From positions 1-64,000 of the forward strand of contig NZ_JZKH01000035.1 of assembly GCF_000961885.1 (NCBI RefSeq): a stretch of DNA of 64,000 nucleotides, given 5' to 3'. How positions within the stretch are numbered: the stretch's first letter is position 1; every line of letters begins with the position of its first letter. Made by a program: the position numbers and the translations under genes. Below the pieces are notes generated by a model that was not told the origin of the DNA, did no database searches, and saw nothing but the letters and a program-made list of their open reading frames with translations. The DNA is from Streptomyces rubellomurinus (GTDB taxonomy: Bacteria > Actinomycetota > Actinomycetes > Streptomycetales > Streptomycetaceae). Of the stretch, positions 8,455-18,558 are shown in pieces.

Positions 8455-8958
8455 TCAGCCGTACATCCGGCGCATGGTGAAGTCGACCATCTGCTCGACG
8501 GCCTTCGCGTCGAACACCATCCGGTGCTCGCCCTCCATGTCCAGCGCGAAGCCGTAGCCGGTCGGCAGCAGGTCCAGGACCTCGGCGCCGGTGACGGTGA
8601 AGTGCTTGGAGTCCTTGCCGGCGTAGCGGCGCAGCTCCTTGAGCGAGCTGAACATCGGGATCACCGGCGTCGGCGTGTTGTGCAGCGCCAGGAAGCCGGG
8701 GCGCTCGCCGCGCGGGCAGTGCACCTTGGAGGTGATGAAGATCGCCTGGAAGTCCTCGACCGCCATCGAGCCGGTGGTGAAGGCCCGGACCGCGTCCGCG
8801 AGCGAGGGCGGGGAGGGCTCCGGGTACAGGGACTGCTGCGAGGCCTGCGCCTGGGCGCCGTAGGCGTCGGGTCCGGGCATGCCGTTCATGCCCGGCTGCG
8901 GACCCGCCTGCTGCTGGTAGGGGTCGCCCGGGTATGCGTTCTGGTCATATCCGTACAC
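8455..8958 (-). CDS. SseB-domain protein
   Basis: A 167-aa protein with a Gln/Pro/Gly-rich N-terminal 45 residues ([16 protein letters not shown] and similar) and an SseB_N-type domain from about residue 50 ([48 protein letters not shown]). SseB-like domains were first seen in type III secretion chaperones but in actinomycetes they occur in proteins of unknown role. The gene is divergent from the acyl-CoA dehydrogenase with 215 bases between them, which must hold both promoters. Confidence 0.75.
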   Translation of the reverse strand: MYGYDQNAYPGDPYQQQAGPQPGMNGMPGPDAYGAQAQASQQSLYPEPSPPSLADAVRAFTTGSMAVEDFQAIFITSKVHCPRGERPGFLALHNTPTPVIPMFSSLKELRRYAGKDSKHFTVTGAEVLDLLPTGYGFALDMEGEHRMVFDAKAVEQMVDFTMRRMYG

Positions 8959-9173
8959 ACGGACAGGCTAGCGGGAGCGCACCCGCCCGCGCTGGCGTCG
9001 ATCCTGACAAGAGGTGGTCGTCCCGCCTTGTGGGACGTGACCACGTTCACGGCGGATTCACTGCCGGGGGCTTGCTGAAGTTACCGCTGGGTAGCATCAT
9101 GATGCCTACTGGTGGGTACGGGGCGCCCGAGATACGGCGGTCTCCCGCAAGCGACGAACCGGAGAAAACGGCC

Positions 9174-11003
9174 ATGGGTCACTACAAGTCCAACCTGCGG
9201 GACGTGGAGTTCAACCTCTTCGAGGTGTTCGGCCGCGACCAGGTGTACGGCACCGGACCGTTCGCGGACATGGACGTCGAGACCGCGAAGAACATCCTGA
9301 GCGAGATCTCGCGCCTCGCCGAGAACGACCTCGCCGCGTCCTACGCCGACACCGACCGCAACCCCCCGGTCTTCGACCCGGAGACCAACACCGCGCCGAT
9401 CCCGGCCGCGTTCAAGAAGAGCTACCAGACCTTCATGGACGCCGAGTGGTGGCGCCTGGGCATCCCGGAGTCGATCGGTGGCCAGGTCACCCCGAACTCC
9501 CTGATCTGGGCCTTCGCCGAGCAGATCCTGGGCTCCAACCCGGCCATCTGGATGTACTCCTCCGGCCCGGCCTTCGCCGGCGTCATCGCCGAGGAGGGCA
9601 CCGAGGAGCAGCTGAAGATCGCCCAGCGGATGACCGACGGCCTCTGGGGCTCGACGATGGTCCTCACCGAGCCCGACGCGGGCTCCGACGTGGGCGCCGG
9701 CCGCACCAAGGCGATCCAGCAGGAGGACGGCTCCTGGCACATCGAGGGTGTGAAGCGCTTCATCACCTCGGGCGAGCACGACATGTCCGAGAACATCATC
9801 CACATGGTGCTGGCCCGCCCCGAGGGCGGCAAGCCGGGCACCAAGGGCCTGGGCCTGTTCGTCGTCCCGAAGTTCGACTTCGACTGGGAGACCGGCGAGC
9901 TGGGCGAGCGCAACGGCGTCTACGCCACCAACGTCGAGCACAAGATGGGCCTCAAGGCCTCCAACACCTGCGAGATGACCTTCGGTGCCAAGCACCCGGC
10001 CAAGGGCTGGCTGCTGGGCGAGAAGATCGACGGCATCCGCCAGATGTTCAAGATCATCGAGTTCGCCCGCATGATGGTCGGCACGAAGGCCATCGCCACC
10101 CTCTCCACCGGCTACCTGAACGCGCTGGAGTACGCCAAGGAGCGCGTGCAGGGCGCCGACATCTCGCAGTTCCTGGACAAGACCGCCCCGCGCGTCACCA
10201 TCACCCACCACCCCGACGTGCGCCGCTCGCTGATGACCCAGAAGGCCTACGCCGAGGGCATGCGCGCGCTGGTCCTGTTCACCGCGTCCGTCCAGGACGA
10301 CATGGCGATCGCCAAGCTGCGCGGCGAGCGCGACGAGGCCGCCGAGCGCCTGAACGACCTGCTCCTGCCGATCGTCAAGGGCTACGGCTCGGAGCGCTCC
10401 TACGAGCAGCTCGCGCAGTCCCTGCAGACCTTCGGCGGCTCCGGCTACCTGCAGGAGTACCCGCTCGAGCAGTACATCCGCGACGCCAAGATCGACACCC
10501 TCTACGAGGGCACCACGGCGATCCAGGGCCAGGACTTCTTCTTCCGCAAGATCGTCAAGGACGGCGGCCAGGCGCTGACCGCGCTGTCCGAGCAGATCCA
10601 GAAGTTCCTCGGCTCGGCCGAGGGCGGCGAGGCCCTGGCCGCCGAGCGCGAGCTGCTCGCCAAGGCCGCCGGCGACCTGGAGGCGATCGTCGGCAAGCTG
10701 CTGGCCGACCTCACCTCGGTCGAGCAGGACGTCAAGAACATGTACAAGGTGGGCCTCAACACCACCCGCCTGCTGATGGTCTCCGGTGACGTCGTCATCG
10801 GCTGGCTGCTGCTGCGCCAGGCCGCGGTGGCCCTGGCCAAGCTGGAGGCCGGCGCCTCCGAGAAGGACGTGCCGTTCTACCAGGGCAAGGTCGCGGCCGC
10901 CCGCTTCTTCGCCAAGAACATCCTCCCGACCGTCGCCCCGCAGCGGGCGATCGCCGAGGGTATCGACAACGAGATCATGGACCTGGCGGAGGAGGCCTTC
11001 TAA
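9174..11003 (+). CDS. Acyl-CoA dehydrogenase (long form with C-terminal extension)
   Basis: A 609-aa FAD-dependent acyl-CoA dehydrogenase of the long actinobacterial type (FadE5-like length). The order is N-terminal helical domain, middle beta domain with [15 protein letters not shown] (FAD/substrate binding), C-terminal domain with the catalytic glutamate in [12 protein letters not shown], and a further extension of about 130 residues. It performs the first oxidation of fatty acyl-CoA beta-oxidation, passing electrons to ETF. A GGAGAAA ribosome site precedes the ATG. A strong hairpin with a T run follows. It appears to be transcribed alone. Confidence 0.92.
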   Translation: MGHYKSNLRDVEFNLFEVFGRDQVYGTGPFADMDVETAKNILSEISRLAENDLAASYADTDRNPPVFDPETNTAPIPAAFKKSYQTFMDAEWWRLGIPESIGGQVTPNSLIWAFAEQILGSNPAIWMYSSGPAFAGVIAEEGTEEQLKIAQRMTDGLWGSTMVLTEPDAGSDVGAGRTKAIQQEDGSWHIEGVKRFITSGEHDMSENIIHMVLARPEGGKPGTKGLGLFVVPKFDFDWETGELGERNGVYATNVEHKMGLKASNTCEMTFGAKHPAKGWLLGEKIDGIRQMFKIIEFARMMVGTKAIATLSTGYLNALEYAKERVQGADISQFLDKTAPRVTITHHPDVRRSLMTQKAYAEGMRALVLFTASVQDDMAIAKLRGERDEAAERLNDLLLPIVKGYGSERSYEQLAQSLQTFGGSGYLQEYPLEQYIRDAKIDTLYEGTTAIQGQDFFFRKIVKDGGQALTALSEQIQKFLGSAEGGEALAAERELLAKAAGDLEAIVGKLLADLTSVEQDVKNMYKVGLNTTRLLMVSGDVVIGWLLLRQAAVALAKLEAGASEKDVPFYQGKVAAARFFAKNILPTVAPQRAIAEGIDNEIMDLAEEAF

Positions 11004-11058
11004 GGCCTGCACCCCTCCTCCGGCCTCCGTGATGCGGACCGCCTGACGAAAACCCTCA

Positions 11059-11100
11059 CACCGAAGGGCCCGGCTGCCACCGGGTCCTTCGGTGTTTTTT
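11059..11100 (+). terminator. Rho-independent terminator of acyl-CoA dehydrogenase
   Basis: A 16-bp stem (ACACCGAAGGGCCCGG paired with CCGGGTCCTTCGGTGT, one G-T pair) is followed by five T residues. Confidence 0.9.
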
Positions 11101-11336
11101 CCGCGCGCCTCGCTCGTCCCTTCCTCGCCCCCTTTCTCGCCCCCTTCCGCGCCGGCGCCCACCCCGCGATGACTCAGGGTGACGGCTTCCGCGGTGTACC
11201 AGAGCAGTCGGCGTTGTGTCCGTGTTCTGCACCCTTTGCGCCGGTGCCCGAAGTCCTGTCCGTGTACGGGCATATGCTCGACACACGAAGCCGATTCCCC
11301 GATCCGGCTCCGGCCCTCCCTCGACCCAGGAGCAGC

Positions 11337-12644
11337 ATGTCGACCGCCGCCCAGCAGGCCTACTTCGACCGTACGCACAGTGACGATCTGATCGCGTTCC
11401 TCGGGACCTCGCCATCCCCGTACCACGCGGTCGCGAGCGCCGCGGAGCGGCTGGAGAAGGCGGGCTTCCGGAAGGTCTCCGAGACCGAGGCCTGGGACGC
11501 CGCCCCCGGCGGGCGCTACCTGGTCCGGGGCGGCGCGCTGATCGCCTGGTACCTGCCGGAGGGCGCGGGCCCGGAGACCCCGTTCCGGGTCGTCGGCACC
11601 CACACCGACTCGCCGAACCTGCGGGTCAAGCCCGTCCCGGACACCGGCTCGGCCGGCTGGCGGCAGGTCGCGGTGGAGATCTACGGCGGCGTCCCGCTGA
11701 ACACCTGGCTCGACCGGGACCTCGGCCTCTCCGGCAGACTCGCGCTCAAGGACGGCAGCGCGCGGCTCGTCCAGCTGGACGAGCCGCTGCTGCGAGTGCC
11801 GCAGCTCGCGATCCACCTGGACCGCTCCGTCAACGACGGCATGAAGCTCGACCGCCAGCGCCACCTCACCCCGATCTGGGGCCTCGGCCCGGTCGACGAG
11901 GGCTCGCTGATCGCCTACGTCGCCGAGCGGGCCGGGCTGGCCGCCGAGGACGTCGTCGGCTGGGACCTCATGACGCACGACATCCAGCCGGCCTCCTACC
12001 TGGGCCGCGACCGCGAACTGCTGGCCGCCCCCCGCCTGGACAACCTGCTCTCCGTCCACGCCGGCACCGCCGCGCTCGCCGCCGTCGCCTCCTCCGAGGG
12101 CGCCGCCGCGCTGCCGTACATCCCGGTGCTCGCCGCCTTCGACCACGAGGAGACCGGCAGCGAGTCCGACACCGGGGCGCAGAGCCCGCTGCTCGGCAAC
12201 GTCCTCGACCGGACGATCCACGCCCGCGGCGGCACCCCGGAGGACCGCGCCCGGGCGCTGGCCGGCACCGTCTGCCTGTCCTCGGACATGGGCCACGCCG
12301 TCCACCCGAACTACCCCGAGCGGCACGAGCCGGGCCACCACCCGGTGCCCAACGGCGGGCCGATCCTCAAGGTCAACGTCAACAACCGCTACGCGACCGA
12401 CGGCGTCGGCCGGGCGGTCTTCGCGGCCGCCTGCGAGAAGGCCGGCGTGCCGTGGCAGACCTTCGTCTCCAACAACGCCGTCGCCTGCGGCACGACGATC
12501 GGCCCGATCACGGCGGCACGCCTGGGCATCAAGACGGTGGACTGCGGCATCGCGGCGCTGTCCATGCACTCGGCGCGCGAGCTGTGCGGCGCCGAGGACC
12601 CGCACCTGCTGGCCAGCGCGCTCAAGGCGTTCCTGGAGGGCTGA
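11337..12644 (+). CDS. M18 family aminopeptidase
   Basis: A 435-aa di-zinc aminopeptidase of family M18, acting on N-terminal acidic or neutral residues of peptides in the cytoplasm. Ligand motifs are visible in order: GTHTDSPNLRVKP (His and Asp), RLDNLLSVHAG (bridging Asp), DHEETGSES (catalytic Glu pair), SSDMGHAVHP (Asp) and SMHSARELCG (His). The ATG at 11337 follows a CAGGAGC ribosome site and starts at the conserved N terminus. A shared hairpin at 12660-12691 separates it from the convergent thioredoxin-NHL gene. Confidence 0.92.
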   Translation: MSTAAQQAYFDRTHSDDLIAFLGTSPSPYHAVASAAERLEKAGFRKVSETEAWDAAPGGRYLVRGGALIAWYLPEGAGPETPFRVVGTHTDSPNLRVKPVPDTGSAGWRQVAVEIYGGVPLNTWLDRDLGLSGRLALKDGSARLVQLDEPLLRVPQLAIHLDRSVNDGMKLDRQRHLTPIWGLGPVDEGSLIAYVAERAGLAAEDVVGWDLMTHDIQPASYLGRDRELLAAPRLDNLLSVHAGTAALAAVASSEGAAALPYIPVLAAFDHEETGSESDTGAQSPLLGNVLDRTIHARGGTPEDRARALAGTVCLSSDMGHAVHPNYPERHEPGHHPVPNGGPILKVNVNNRYATDGVGRAVFAAACEKAGVPWQTFVSNNAVACGTTIGPITAARLGIKTVDCGIAALSMHSARELCGAEDPHLLASALKAFLEG

Positions 12645-12659
12645 CGCCCCCCGAGCGAG

Positions 12660-12691
12660 AAGGGGCCCGGCGGTTCTCCGCCGGGCCCCTT
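12660..12691. terminator. Bidirectional terminator hairpin
   Basis: A perfect 14-bp GC-rich stem (AAGGGGCCCGGCGG / CCGCCGGGCCCCTT) with a 4-base loop lies between two converging genes and can serve both. Confidence 0.85.
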
Positions 12692-12701
12692 CCGCGCGCT
12701 G

Positions 12702-14522
12702 CTACTCCATGCCGGCGAGGACCAGCGGCAGGCGGCGGGCGCCGTCGGCGACCAGCTTCACCGGCACGCCCCAGTCCTGCTGGTGCACGTGGCAGGCCGG
12801 GTACTCGACCGCCGGGTCGTCGTCGCAGGAGGCCGCCATCGCCGAGACGTGCAGAACGCCCTCGGCGACCTCCCCGGAGAGCACCAGCTCGCGGGAGAGG
12901 GCGCTGTCCGCGCCCGCGCCGGAGACCAGCAGCTCCGGCGGCGTCGAGCTGACCAGCAGCCGGGTGGACGGGCCGTAGCGCTCGTCCAGCTTCTGGCCGT
13001 TCGGCGCCTCGAAGACGACGTCCAGCTGGAAGGCGCCCGGCGCGACCTCGGTGGCCGCGCGCTGGGTGCGGTGCGCCACCGACTCCACCCGCACCGCCTC
13101 CTCCGGCAGCCGCAGCCTGGTCAGCCGGTGCCGGGCCGACTCGACGACCACGAGGTCGCCGTCCGCCAGCACCGCCCCGGAGGGCTCGCGCAGGTCGGTG
13201 GCCAGGGTGCTGACCTCGCCGGTCGCCGGGTCGTAGCGGCGCAGCGCGTGGTTGTAGGTGTCGCTGACCGCGACCGAGCCGTCCGGCAGGACGGTGACGC
13301 CCAGCGGGTGCTGGAACAGCGCCTGCTCGGCGGCGCCGTCCCGGTGGCCGAAGTCGAACAGGCCGGTGCCGACCGCCGTCGAGACCTCCTTGGTTCCACG
13401 TGAAACCCGGCGCAGCGCCGAGGTCTCGGAGTCGGCCACCCACAGCGTCCCGCCGTCCGGGGAGACCGCCAGGCCGGACGGCTGGGCGAACCAGGCCTCG
13501 GCGGCGGGCCCGTCGACCAGGCCCTCGTTGGTGGTGCCGGCCGCGACGCCGACCGTGCCGGCCGCCGGGTCGTACGCCCACAGCTGGTGCACACCGGCCA
13601 TCGCGATCCACACCCGGCCGTCGAACCAGGCGACGTCCCACGGCGAGGACAGGTCCACCTCGCGGGCCGGGCCCTCGGTGGCCGAGCCCTGCCACCACTG
13701 GCGGCCGGTGCCGGCCAGCGTCGTCACGTGGCCGTCCGCCAGCCGGACGCCGCGCAGGGCGTGGTTCACGGTGTCGGCCACGATCACGTCGACGTCGTAC
13801 GGGTGACCCTCCGGCAGCAGCGCCAGGCCCTGCGGCTCGCTGAACCGGGGGGCGGCGCCGTCCACCAGGCCGCGCTGCCCGTCCCCGATCCGGCGCAGCA
13901 CCGTCTCGCCGTCCTCGGCCAGCTCCACCAGGCTGTGGTGGCCGGAGTCGGCGACCAGGAAGCCGCCGCCCGGCAGCCGCACGGCCTTGCCCGGGAACTT
14001 CAGGTCCCCGGCGGCCGGCTCCGGCGGCACGTACGGGCCGTCGCCGCGCCGCAGCGTGCCCTTGGCGGCGTGCTCCGCCTCCAGCTCCTCCACCAGCCGG
14101 GCGATCGCGTGCGCGTGCCCCTCGCCGGCGTGCTGGGCCACCACGTAGCCCTCCGGGTCGATCACCACCAGCGTCGGCCAGGCACGCACCGCGTACTGCT
14201 TCCAGGTCGCCAGCGCGGGGTCGTCCAGCACCGGGTGGTGCACCTCGTACCGGGCCACCGCGTCCACCACGGCCTGGTGGTCGGCCTCGTGGACGAACTT
14301 CGGGGAGTGCACCCCGACGATCACCACGGTGTCGCGGTGCTTCTCCTCCAACTCCCGCAGCTCGTCCAGGACGTGCAGGCAGTTGATGCAGCAGAAGGTC
14401 CAGAAGTCCAGGATGGTGATCTTGCCCCGGAAGTCGGCGAGGGACAGGTCCTTGCCGCCGGTGTTGAGCCATCCGCCGGCGCCGACCAGCTCGGGGGCGC
14501 GTACACGTGCACGAGAAGCCAT
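12702..14522 (-). CDS. Thioredoxin-fold / NHL-repeat protein
   Basis: A 606-aa protein that joins an N-terminal TlpA/thioredoxin-like domain (about 1-150) with a six-bladed NHL beta-propeller (about 170-500). The redox motif is FCCINCLH near residue 45, so a CxxC is present; SSPWDVAWFDG, QPSGLAVSPDG and HPLGVTVLPDG are NHL repeat signatures. There is no signal peptide, so it is probably cytoplasmic. NHL-thioredoxin fusions (NHLRC2-like) are widely conserved but poorly understood. An in-frame ATG at 14540 is an alternative start. It converges on the M18 aminopeptidase. Confidence 0.85.
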   Translation of the reverse strand: MASRARVRAPELVGAGGWLNTGGKDLSLADFRGKITILDFWTFCCINCLHVLDELRELEEKHRDTVVIVGVHSPKFVHEADHQAVVDAVARYEVHHPVLDDPALATWKQYAVRAWPTLVVIDPEGYVVAQHAGEGHAHAIARLVEELEAEHAAKGTLRRGDGPYVPPEPAAGDLKFPGKAVRLPGGGFLVADSGHHSLVELAEDGETVLRRIGDGQRGLVDGAAPRFSEPQGLALLPEGHPYDVDVIVADTVNHALRGVRLADGHVTTLAGTGRQWWQGSATEGPAREVDLSSPWDVAWFDGRVWIAMAGVHQLWAYDPAAGTVGVAAGTTNEGLVDGPAAEAWFAQPSGLAVSPDGGTLWVADSETSALRRVSRGTKEVSTAVGTGLFDFGHRDGAAEQALFQHPLGVTVLPDGSVAVSDTYNHALRRYDPATGEVSTLATDLREPSGAVLADGDLVVVESARHRLTRLRLPEEAVRVESVAHRTQRAATEVAPGAFQLDVVFEAPNGQKLDERYGPSTRLLVSSTPPELLVSGAGADSALSRELVLSGEVAEGVLHVSAMAASCDDDPAVEYPACHVHQQDWGVPVKLVADGARRLPLVLAGME

Positions 14523-14623
14523 GTCGACATCCAACCCCATCGTGCCGTGGATGCATTCCAGGAGGGCGCTCCAGGACACCGAGTTCGCCGAGCGCCGGGT
14601 CGGGCCCTGACCGGGCCGGCCGC

Positions 14624-15142
14624 TCAGCCCGTCGTGCCGGGGGCCGCGGCGGCTTCCCAGCGGACCTCGCCGTCCTGGGTGTTCGGCGTCGGGCGCAGGC
14701 CGAGCGCGCGGGCGACGGCTGCGGAGGCGTGGTGCTCGGGGTGGATGTGGGCGACGGCCGTGGTGACGCCGCCGGCGGTGAGGTGGGCCAGCAGGGCCCG
14801 GGCGGCCTCGGTGGCCAGGCCGCGGCCCTGCCAGGGGGTGCCGATCACCCAGGCGAGTTCGGCCGTCCCGGCGCGGACGGTGGCCTGGACGTAGCCCGCC
14901 AGCGCGCCGTCCGCGCGCAGCCGCAGCGCCCAGTTGCCCCAGGCCTCGGCCGGGTCGGGGGAGCCGGCCGCGAGCCGGGTGTAGCGGGCGCGCAGCTCGT
15001 CGGCGGTGGCCGGGCGGCCGCCGGTGAAGGCGTGCAGGGCCGGGTCGGCGAGGGCGGCGGCCATCGCCTCGGCGTGCTCGGGGCCGATCGGCGGCAGGTC
15101 GAGGCGCGGGCTGCGCAGCGGGGCGGTCAGGTCGGGTCGCAT
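14624..15142 (-). CDS. GNAT family N-acetyltransferase (RimJ/RimL-like)
   Basis: A 172-aa acetyltransferase. The start MRPDLTAPLRSPRLDLPPI and the acetyl-CoA loop GTPWQGRGLATEAARALL (about 107-124) follow the RimJ/RimL subgroup, which modifies protein N termini or small amines. The substrate cannot be inferred. It stands upstream of the thioredoxin-NHL gene on the same strand with about 100 bases between them, so co-transcription is possible but not shown. Confidence 0.82.
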   Translation of the reverse strand: MRPDLTAPLRSPRLDLPPIGPEHAEAMAAALADPALHAFTGGRPATADELRARYTRLAAGSPDPAEAWGNWALRLRADGALAGYVQATVRAGTAELAWVIGTPWQGRGLATEAARALLAHLTAGGVTTAVAHIHPEHHASAAVARALGLRPTPNTQDGEVRWEAAAAPGTTG

Positions 15143-15332
15143 GGCGGTATTCAACGCGGCCGCCGGGCCCGCGTCGACCGGCCGGTGAACGGCGGGCGCC
15201 GACCCGGAGGAGGTGTTCCGCTTCCCGGCCCGCCGCCCGACCGGGTGGGGTATGTTTTGCCAACCCTTGACCGTTGCGGTCCGGGGACACGGACACGGGA
15301 CACGGTGAACGGACCGGGGGGCTGGAGCGGCC

Positions 15333-15755
15333 ATGAACGACATCCTGCACGGGCTCGGCGCGGCGGCGGCCTACGGCGCCCTCGGGGTGGTGCTGCTGCT
15401 CCTCGGCGTCGCGCTGGTGGACCTGCTGACGCCCGGGAGGCTCGGCCACCAGATCTGGGTCGAGCGCAACCGCAACGCCGCCGTCCTGCTCAGCTCCGCG
15501 CTGCTCGGCATCGGCGGCATCGTCTTCACCGCGATCATGTACACCTACGCGGACTTCGCCAAGGGCCTGCTCTCGACGGCCTGTTACGGCCTGCTGGGGC
15601 TGCTGCTGATGGCCGTCGCGTTCTGGGCGGTGGACCTGCTGACGCCCGGGAAGCTCGGCGCGATCCTGGTCGAGCCGGAGCCGCACCCGGCGGTCTGGGT
15701 GTCGGCCAGCACCAACCTCGCGGTGGCGGCGGTGGTCTCGGCCGCGATCGCCTGA
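15333..15755 (+). CDS. DUF350 membrane protein
   Basis: A 140-aa protein with four hydrophobic helices arranged as two similar halves: each half ends in VDLLTPG (about 29-35 and 103-109), a sign of internal duplication. This matches the DUF350 family of small inner-membrane proteins of unknown function. The ATG at 15333 follows GGGGGCTGGAGCGGCC. A GNAT gene follows 49 bases later in the same direction. Confidence 0.8.
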   Translation: MNDILHGLGAAAAYGALGVVLLLLGVALVDLLTPGRLGHQIWVERNRNAAVLLSSALLGIGGIVFTAIMYTYADFAKGLLSTACYGLLGLLLMAVAFWAVDLLTPGKLGAILVEPEPHPAVWVSASTNLAVAAVVSAAIA

Positions 15756-15804
15756 CCTCGGCGAACCCGCTGTGACGGCGGGGCCCGGCCGGTAACGTAC
15801 CGGC

Positions 15805-16374
15805 ATGGCTGACCTTGAAGAACGCGCCAACGTCGTCGCGTCCGGCTCTCGGCGGGCCGGGGAGGTGGCGACCGTCAGACGGCGCCGTCCCGCCGATCTC
15901 GCCGACTGCGTCCGGGTGTTGGGCGACGTCCACACCGCCGACCGCTACCCCGCCGACTGGCCCGACCGCCCCGCCGACTGGCTCACCCCGGACGGCCTGC
16001 TCGCCGCCTGGGTCGCCGAGGCGGACGGCCGGCTCGCCGGCCACGTCGGCCTGGGCCGCAGCGCCCCCGGCGACGCCGCGCCCGGGCTGTGGAGCCACCG
16101 CACCGGCGGGCGCCCGGAGTTGACCGCCGTGATCGGCCGCCTCTACGTGGCCCCCGCGGCGCGCGGCCACCGGATCGGCGCGCAGCTGCTGGCGAGCGCC
16201 GTCGCGCACGCGCGGGCGCTCGGCCTGCACCCCGTCCTCGACGTCCTCGCCACCGACACCGCCGCCGTCGCCCTGTACCACCGGCTCGGCTGGACCCGCC
16301 TCGGCACCGTCGACCAGCACTGGCCCTCCGGGCGCACCGTCCAGGTGCACTGCTTCGCGGCTCCGCGGGGGTAG
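15805..16374 (+). CDS. GNAT family N-acetyltransferase
   Basis: A 189-aa acetyltransferase with a single GNAT domain from about residue 24. The acetyl-CoA binding loop is VAPAARGHRIGAQLLASA (about 115-132), followed by the closing ALYHRLGWTRLGTV typical of this fold. The substrate is unknown. The first 20 residues are poorly conserved in appearance and an internal start is possible. Confidence 0.82.
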   Translation: MADLEERANVVASGSRRAGEVATVRRRRPADLADCVRVLGDVHTADRYPADWPDRPADWLTPDGLLAAWVAEADGRLAGHVGLGRSAPGDAAPGLWSHRTGGRPELTAVIGRLYVAPAARGHRIGAQLLASAVAHARALGLHPVLDVLATDTAAVALYHRLGWTRLGTVDQHWPSGRTVQVHCFAAPRG

Positions 16375-16492
16375 GGCCAGCCCGGCCGGGCTGGCCCGTG
16401 CCGTGCCGGAGACGCTGTGATCCCCCCGCCGGGGGACGGGGATCCCCGTGGTGGGGGAGGTCGGCGGCGGCGGGGCGGGCGAGCCTGGGGCC

Positions 16493-17431
16493 ATGGTGAA
16501 GAACGGGTGGGCGGTGGCCGGCTGGGGTGTCGGCTTCGCCGGTTTCGGAGCGGGGTGCGCGCTGAGCGGGACGGCGCTGTTCGGCGCGTCCTGGGTGGGG
16601 TGGCTGCTCGCCGCGGTGGGCGTGACGGCGGTCGGTGCCGGCATCGGGGTGGTGCGGGGGCGCCCGCCGCGACGGCTGCTGCGGGCGCTGTGCGGGCCTG
16701 CCGCGGTCGCGGCCTGGGGCCTGCTGATGGACGTGCTGGCGCTGCTGTTCGGGCAGGCGGTGGACAGCGTGCCGGGCGCGGTCCAGCACGTGCTCGGCGC
16801 GACGGGGGCGCTGCTGCTGGCGGCCGCCGCCCGTCGCCCCGGCGGCGCGGCCGGGGTGCGGCGGGAGGCGGCCGTCGAGGCGGCCCCGGCGAACGTCCAG
16901 GTCGCCTGCTGGATCGGCACCACGGCGTTCCTGCCGTACGTCGTGATGAAGCTGACCTGGGCCTTCGGCGGCAGCTTCGCCGGGCTCAGCGGCGACCGGA
17001 TGTACGACGGCTACGTGCGCAACGGCTCCTCCGGGATCTGGCTCGCCCTGGAGCGCTGGGGGCTGGACGGCACGGCGCTGCTGGCGGCGGTCGGGGTGTT
17101 CCTGCTGTGGGGCCTGGTCCGCCCGTGGGGGCAGGTCTTCCCGCGCTGGACGGTGGTGCTGAGCGGCCGCCGCGTCCCGCGGTGGCTCCCGCTCGCCCCG
17201 GCGCTGGTGGGCGCGGCCACGCTGGTGCCGTACGGGCTGGGCATGACCGGCTACCTGGCGCTGTGCACGGCCGGGGTGGTCGAGGTCCGGCGGGCCGACT
17301 TCGGGACCGGCGAGCTCGCCAGCACCTCGGCGATGCTGCAGATCGGCTGGGTCGGGGCGGTGGCCTTCGCGGGGTTCGGGCTGGCGCTGGCGGTGGCCAC
17401 CCGCTCGTACTGGCGGCGGACGGCCCGGTGA
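16493..17431 (+). CDS. Multi-pass membrane protein of unknown function
   Basis: A 312-aa hydrophobic protein with seven or eight likely transmembrane helices (for example VGFAGFGAGCAL, WVGWLLAAVGVTAVGAG, GTALLAAVGVFLLWGL and VGAVAFAGFGLALAV). No catalytic or transport motif is recognised. The start at 16493 is the first ATG before the first helix. Downstream at 79 bases is a promoter-like stretch and the TrxB-like oxidoreductase, so it is probably not in that operon. Confidence 0.65.
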   Translation: MVKNGWAVAGWGVGFAGFGAGCALSGTALFGASWVGWLLAAVGVTAVGAGIGVVRGRPPRRLLRALCGPAAVAAWGLLMDVLALLFGQAVDSVPGAVQHVLGATGALLLAAAARRPGGAAGVRREAAVEAAPANVQVACWIGTTAFLPYVVMKLTWAFGGSFAGLSGDRMYDGYVRNGSSGIWLALERWGLDGTALLAAVGVFLLWGLVRPWGQVFPRWTVVLSGRRVPRWLPLAPALVGAATLVPYGLGMTGYLALCTAGVVEVRRADFGTGELASTSAMLQIGWVGAVAFAGFGLALAVATRSYWRRTAR

Positions 17432-17439
17432 GCCGGGTT

Positions 17440-17467
17440 TTGCCGAGGCAGCAACAAAGCTTGCCGA
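17440..17467. promoter_or_regulatory. Direct repeat in the oxidoreductase promoter region
   Basis: TTGCCGA occurs at 17440-17446 and again at 17461-17467, exactly 21 bases apart (two helical turns), with a TGCCGAGGCA palindrome at the first copy. The block lies just before the 17510 gene and is a candidate regulator site; no binding protein is suggested by the sequence. Confidence 0.35.
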
Positions 17468-17509
17468 CCTCGGGCGGCCGGTCGCAGCCTGGCGGTGGAG
17501 GTGAGCGCC

Positions 17510-18505
17510 ATGAGCGAAACGGCGAGGACGGGCGGCCGCGGCGGGCCGAGGACGGGCCACGGCGAGCGCTACGACGCGGTGGTGGTCGGCGCGGGCGCGG
17601 CCGGGCTGAACGCCGCGCTGGTGCTGGGCCGGGCCCGGCGCCGGGTGGCGGTGGTGGACGCGGGCGAGCCGCGCAACGCCCCGGCGGCCCACATGCACGG
17701 CTACCTGAGCCGGGACGGCATGCCGCCGGCCGCGCTGCTCGCGGTCGGGCGGGAGGAGGTCGCCCGGTACGGGGTGGACCTGCTCGACGGCCGGGTCGAG
17801 CACATCGAGCCCGTGGACGGGCCCGGCTTCGTGGTCCACCTGGCCGGCGGCCCGGTGCTGCGCGCGCGCCGGGTGGTCGTCGCCACCGGGCTGCGGGACG
17901 GCCTGCCGGAGCTGCCCGGCCTGGCCGAGCGCTGGGGGCTCGACGTGCTGCACTGCCCGTACTGCCACGGGTGGGAGGTCCGGGACCGCCCGCTCGGCGT
18001 GCTCGGCACCGGCCCGGGCGCGGTGAACCAGGCGCTGCTGCTGCGGCAGTGGTCGGCGGACGTGGTGCTGCTCGCGCACACCCTCGTGCTCACCGCGGCC
18101 GACCGGGAGCGGCTGGCCGCCCGGGGCGTGCGGGTGGTCGAGGGCCGGATCCGCCGGCTGGTGGCCGACGACGGGCGGCTGCGCGGGGTCGAGCTGGTGA
18201 CCGGGCAGGTGGTGCCGCGCGAGGCGGTGTTCGTCCTCCCGCAGCTGGTGCCCCGGGACGGGCTGCTGCTCGGGCTGGACTGCGCGCGCGGCGAGGACGG
18301 CTGGGTCGCCACCGACCGAACGGGCCGTACCAGCCAGCCCGGCGTCCGGGCGGTCGGCAACGTCGCCGACCCGCGCGCCCAGGTCGTCATCGCCGCCGGG
18401 ACGGGTGCGGCGGCCGCCTTCGCGCTCGACCACGAGCTGGCGGCGGAGGACGTCGAACGGGACCTCGCCCGCCACCGCGCGTCCGGCGCCGCCGTTCCCG
18501 CCTGA
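17510..18505 (+). CDS. TrxB-like NAD(P)/FAD-dependent oxidoreductase
   Basis: A 331-aa flavoprotein related to thioredoxin reductase. VVVGAGAAGLNAALVLGRA (about 24-42) is the FAD-binding Rossmann motif, CPYCHGWEV (about 152-160) is a CxxC redox site, and GNVADPRAQVVIAAGTGAAAA (residues near 290-310) resembles the second FAD motif. Proteins of this CPYCHGWE type are common in actinomycetes beside a methyltransferase, but their disulfide partner is not known. The ATG follows GGAGGTGAGCGCC. The methyltransferase starts 53 bases downstream, so they likely form one operon. Confidence 0.82.
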   Translation: MSETARTGGRGGPRTGHGERYDAVVVGAGAAGLNAALVLGRARRRVAVVDAGEPRNAPAAHMHGYLSRDGMPPAALLAVGREEVARYGVDLLDGRVEHIEPVDGPGFVVHLAGGPVLRARRVVVATGLRDGLPELPGLAERWGLDVLHCPYCHGWEVRDRPLGVLGTGPGAVNQALLLRQWSADVVLLAHTLVLTAADRERLAARGVRVVEGRIRRLVADDGRLRGVELVTGQVVPREAVFVLPQLVPRDGLLLGLDCARGEDGWVATDRTGRTSQPGVRAVGNVADPRAQVVIAAGTGAAAAFALDHELAAEDVERDLARHRASGAAVPA

Positions 18506-18558
18506 GCGGGACGCTCATCACCGAACTGCCGAACCACCACCGCACGAAGGGAATCCGC

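Noticed and set aside
9081..12605. Long minus-strand open frame opposite the dehydrogenase and aminopeptidase
   Set aside because: Composition of a shadow frame (Gly/Arg/Ala-rich, no motif) over two clear genes.
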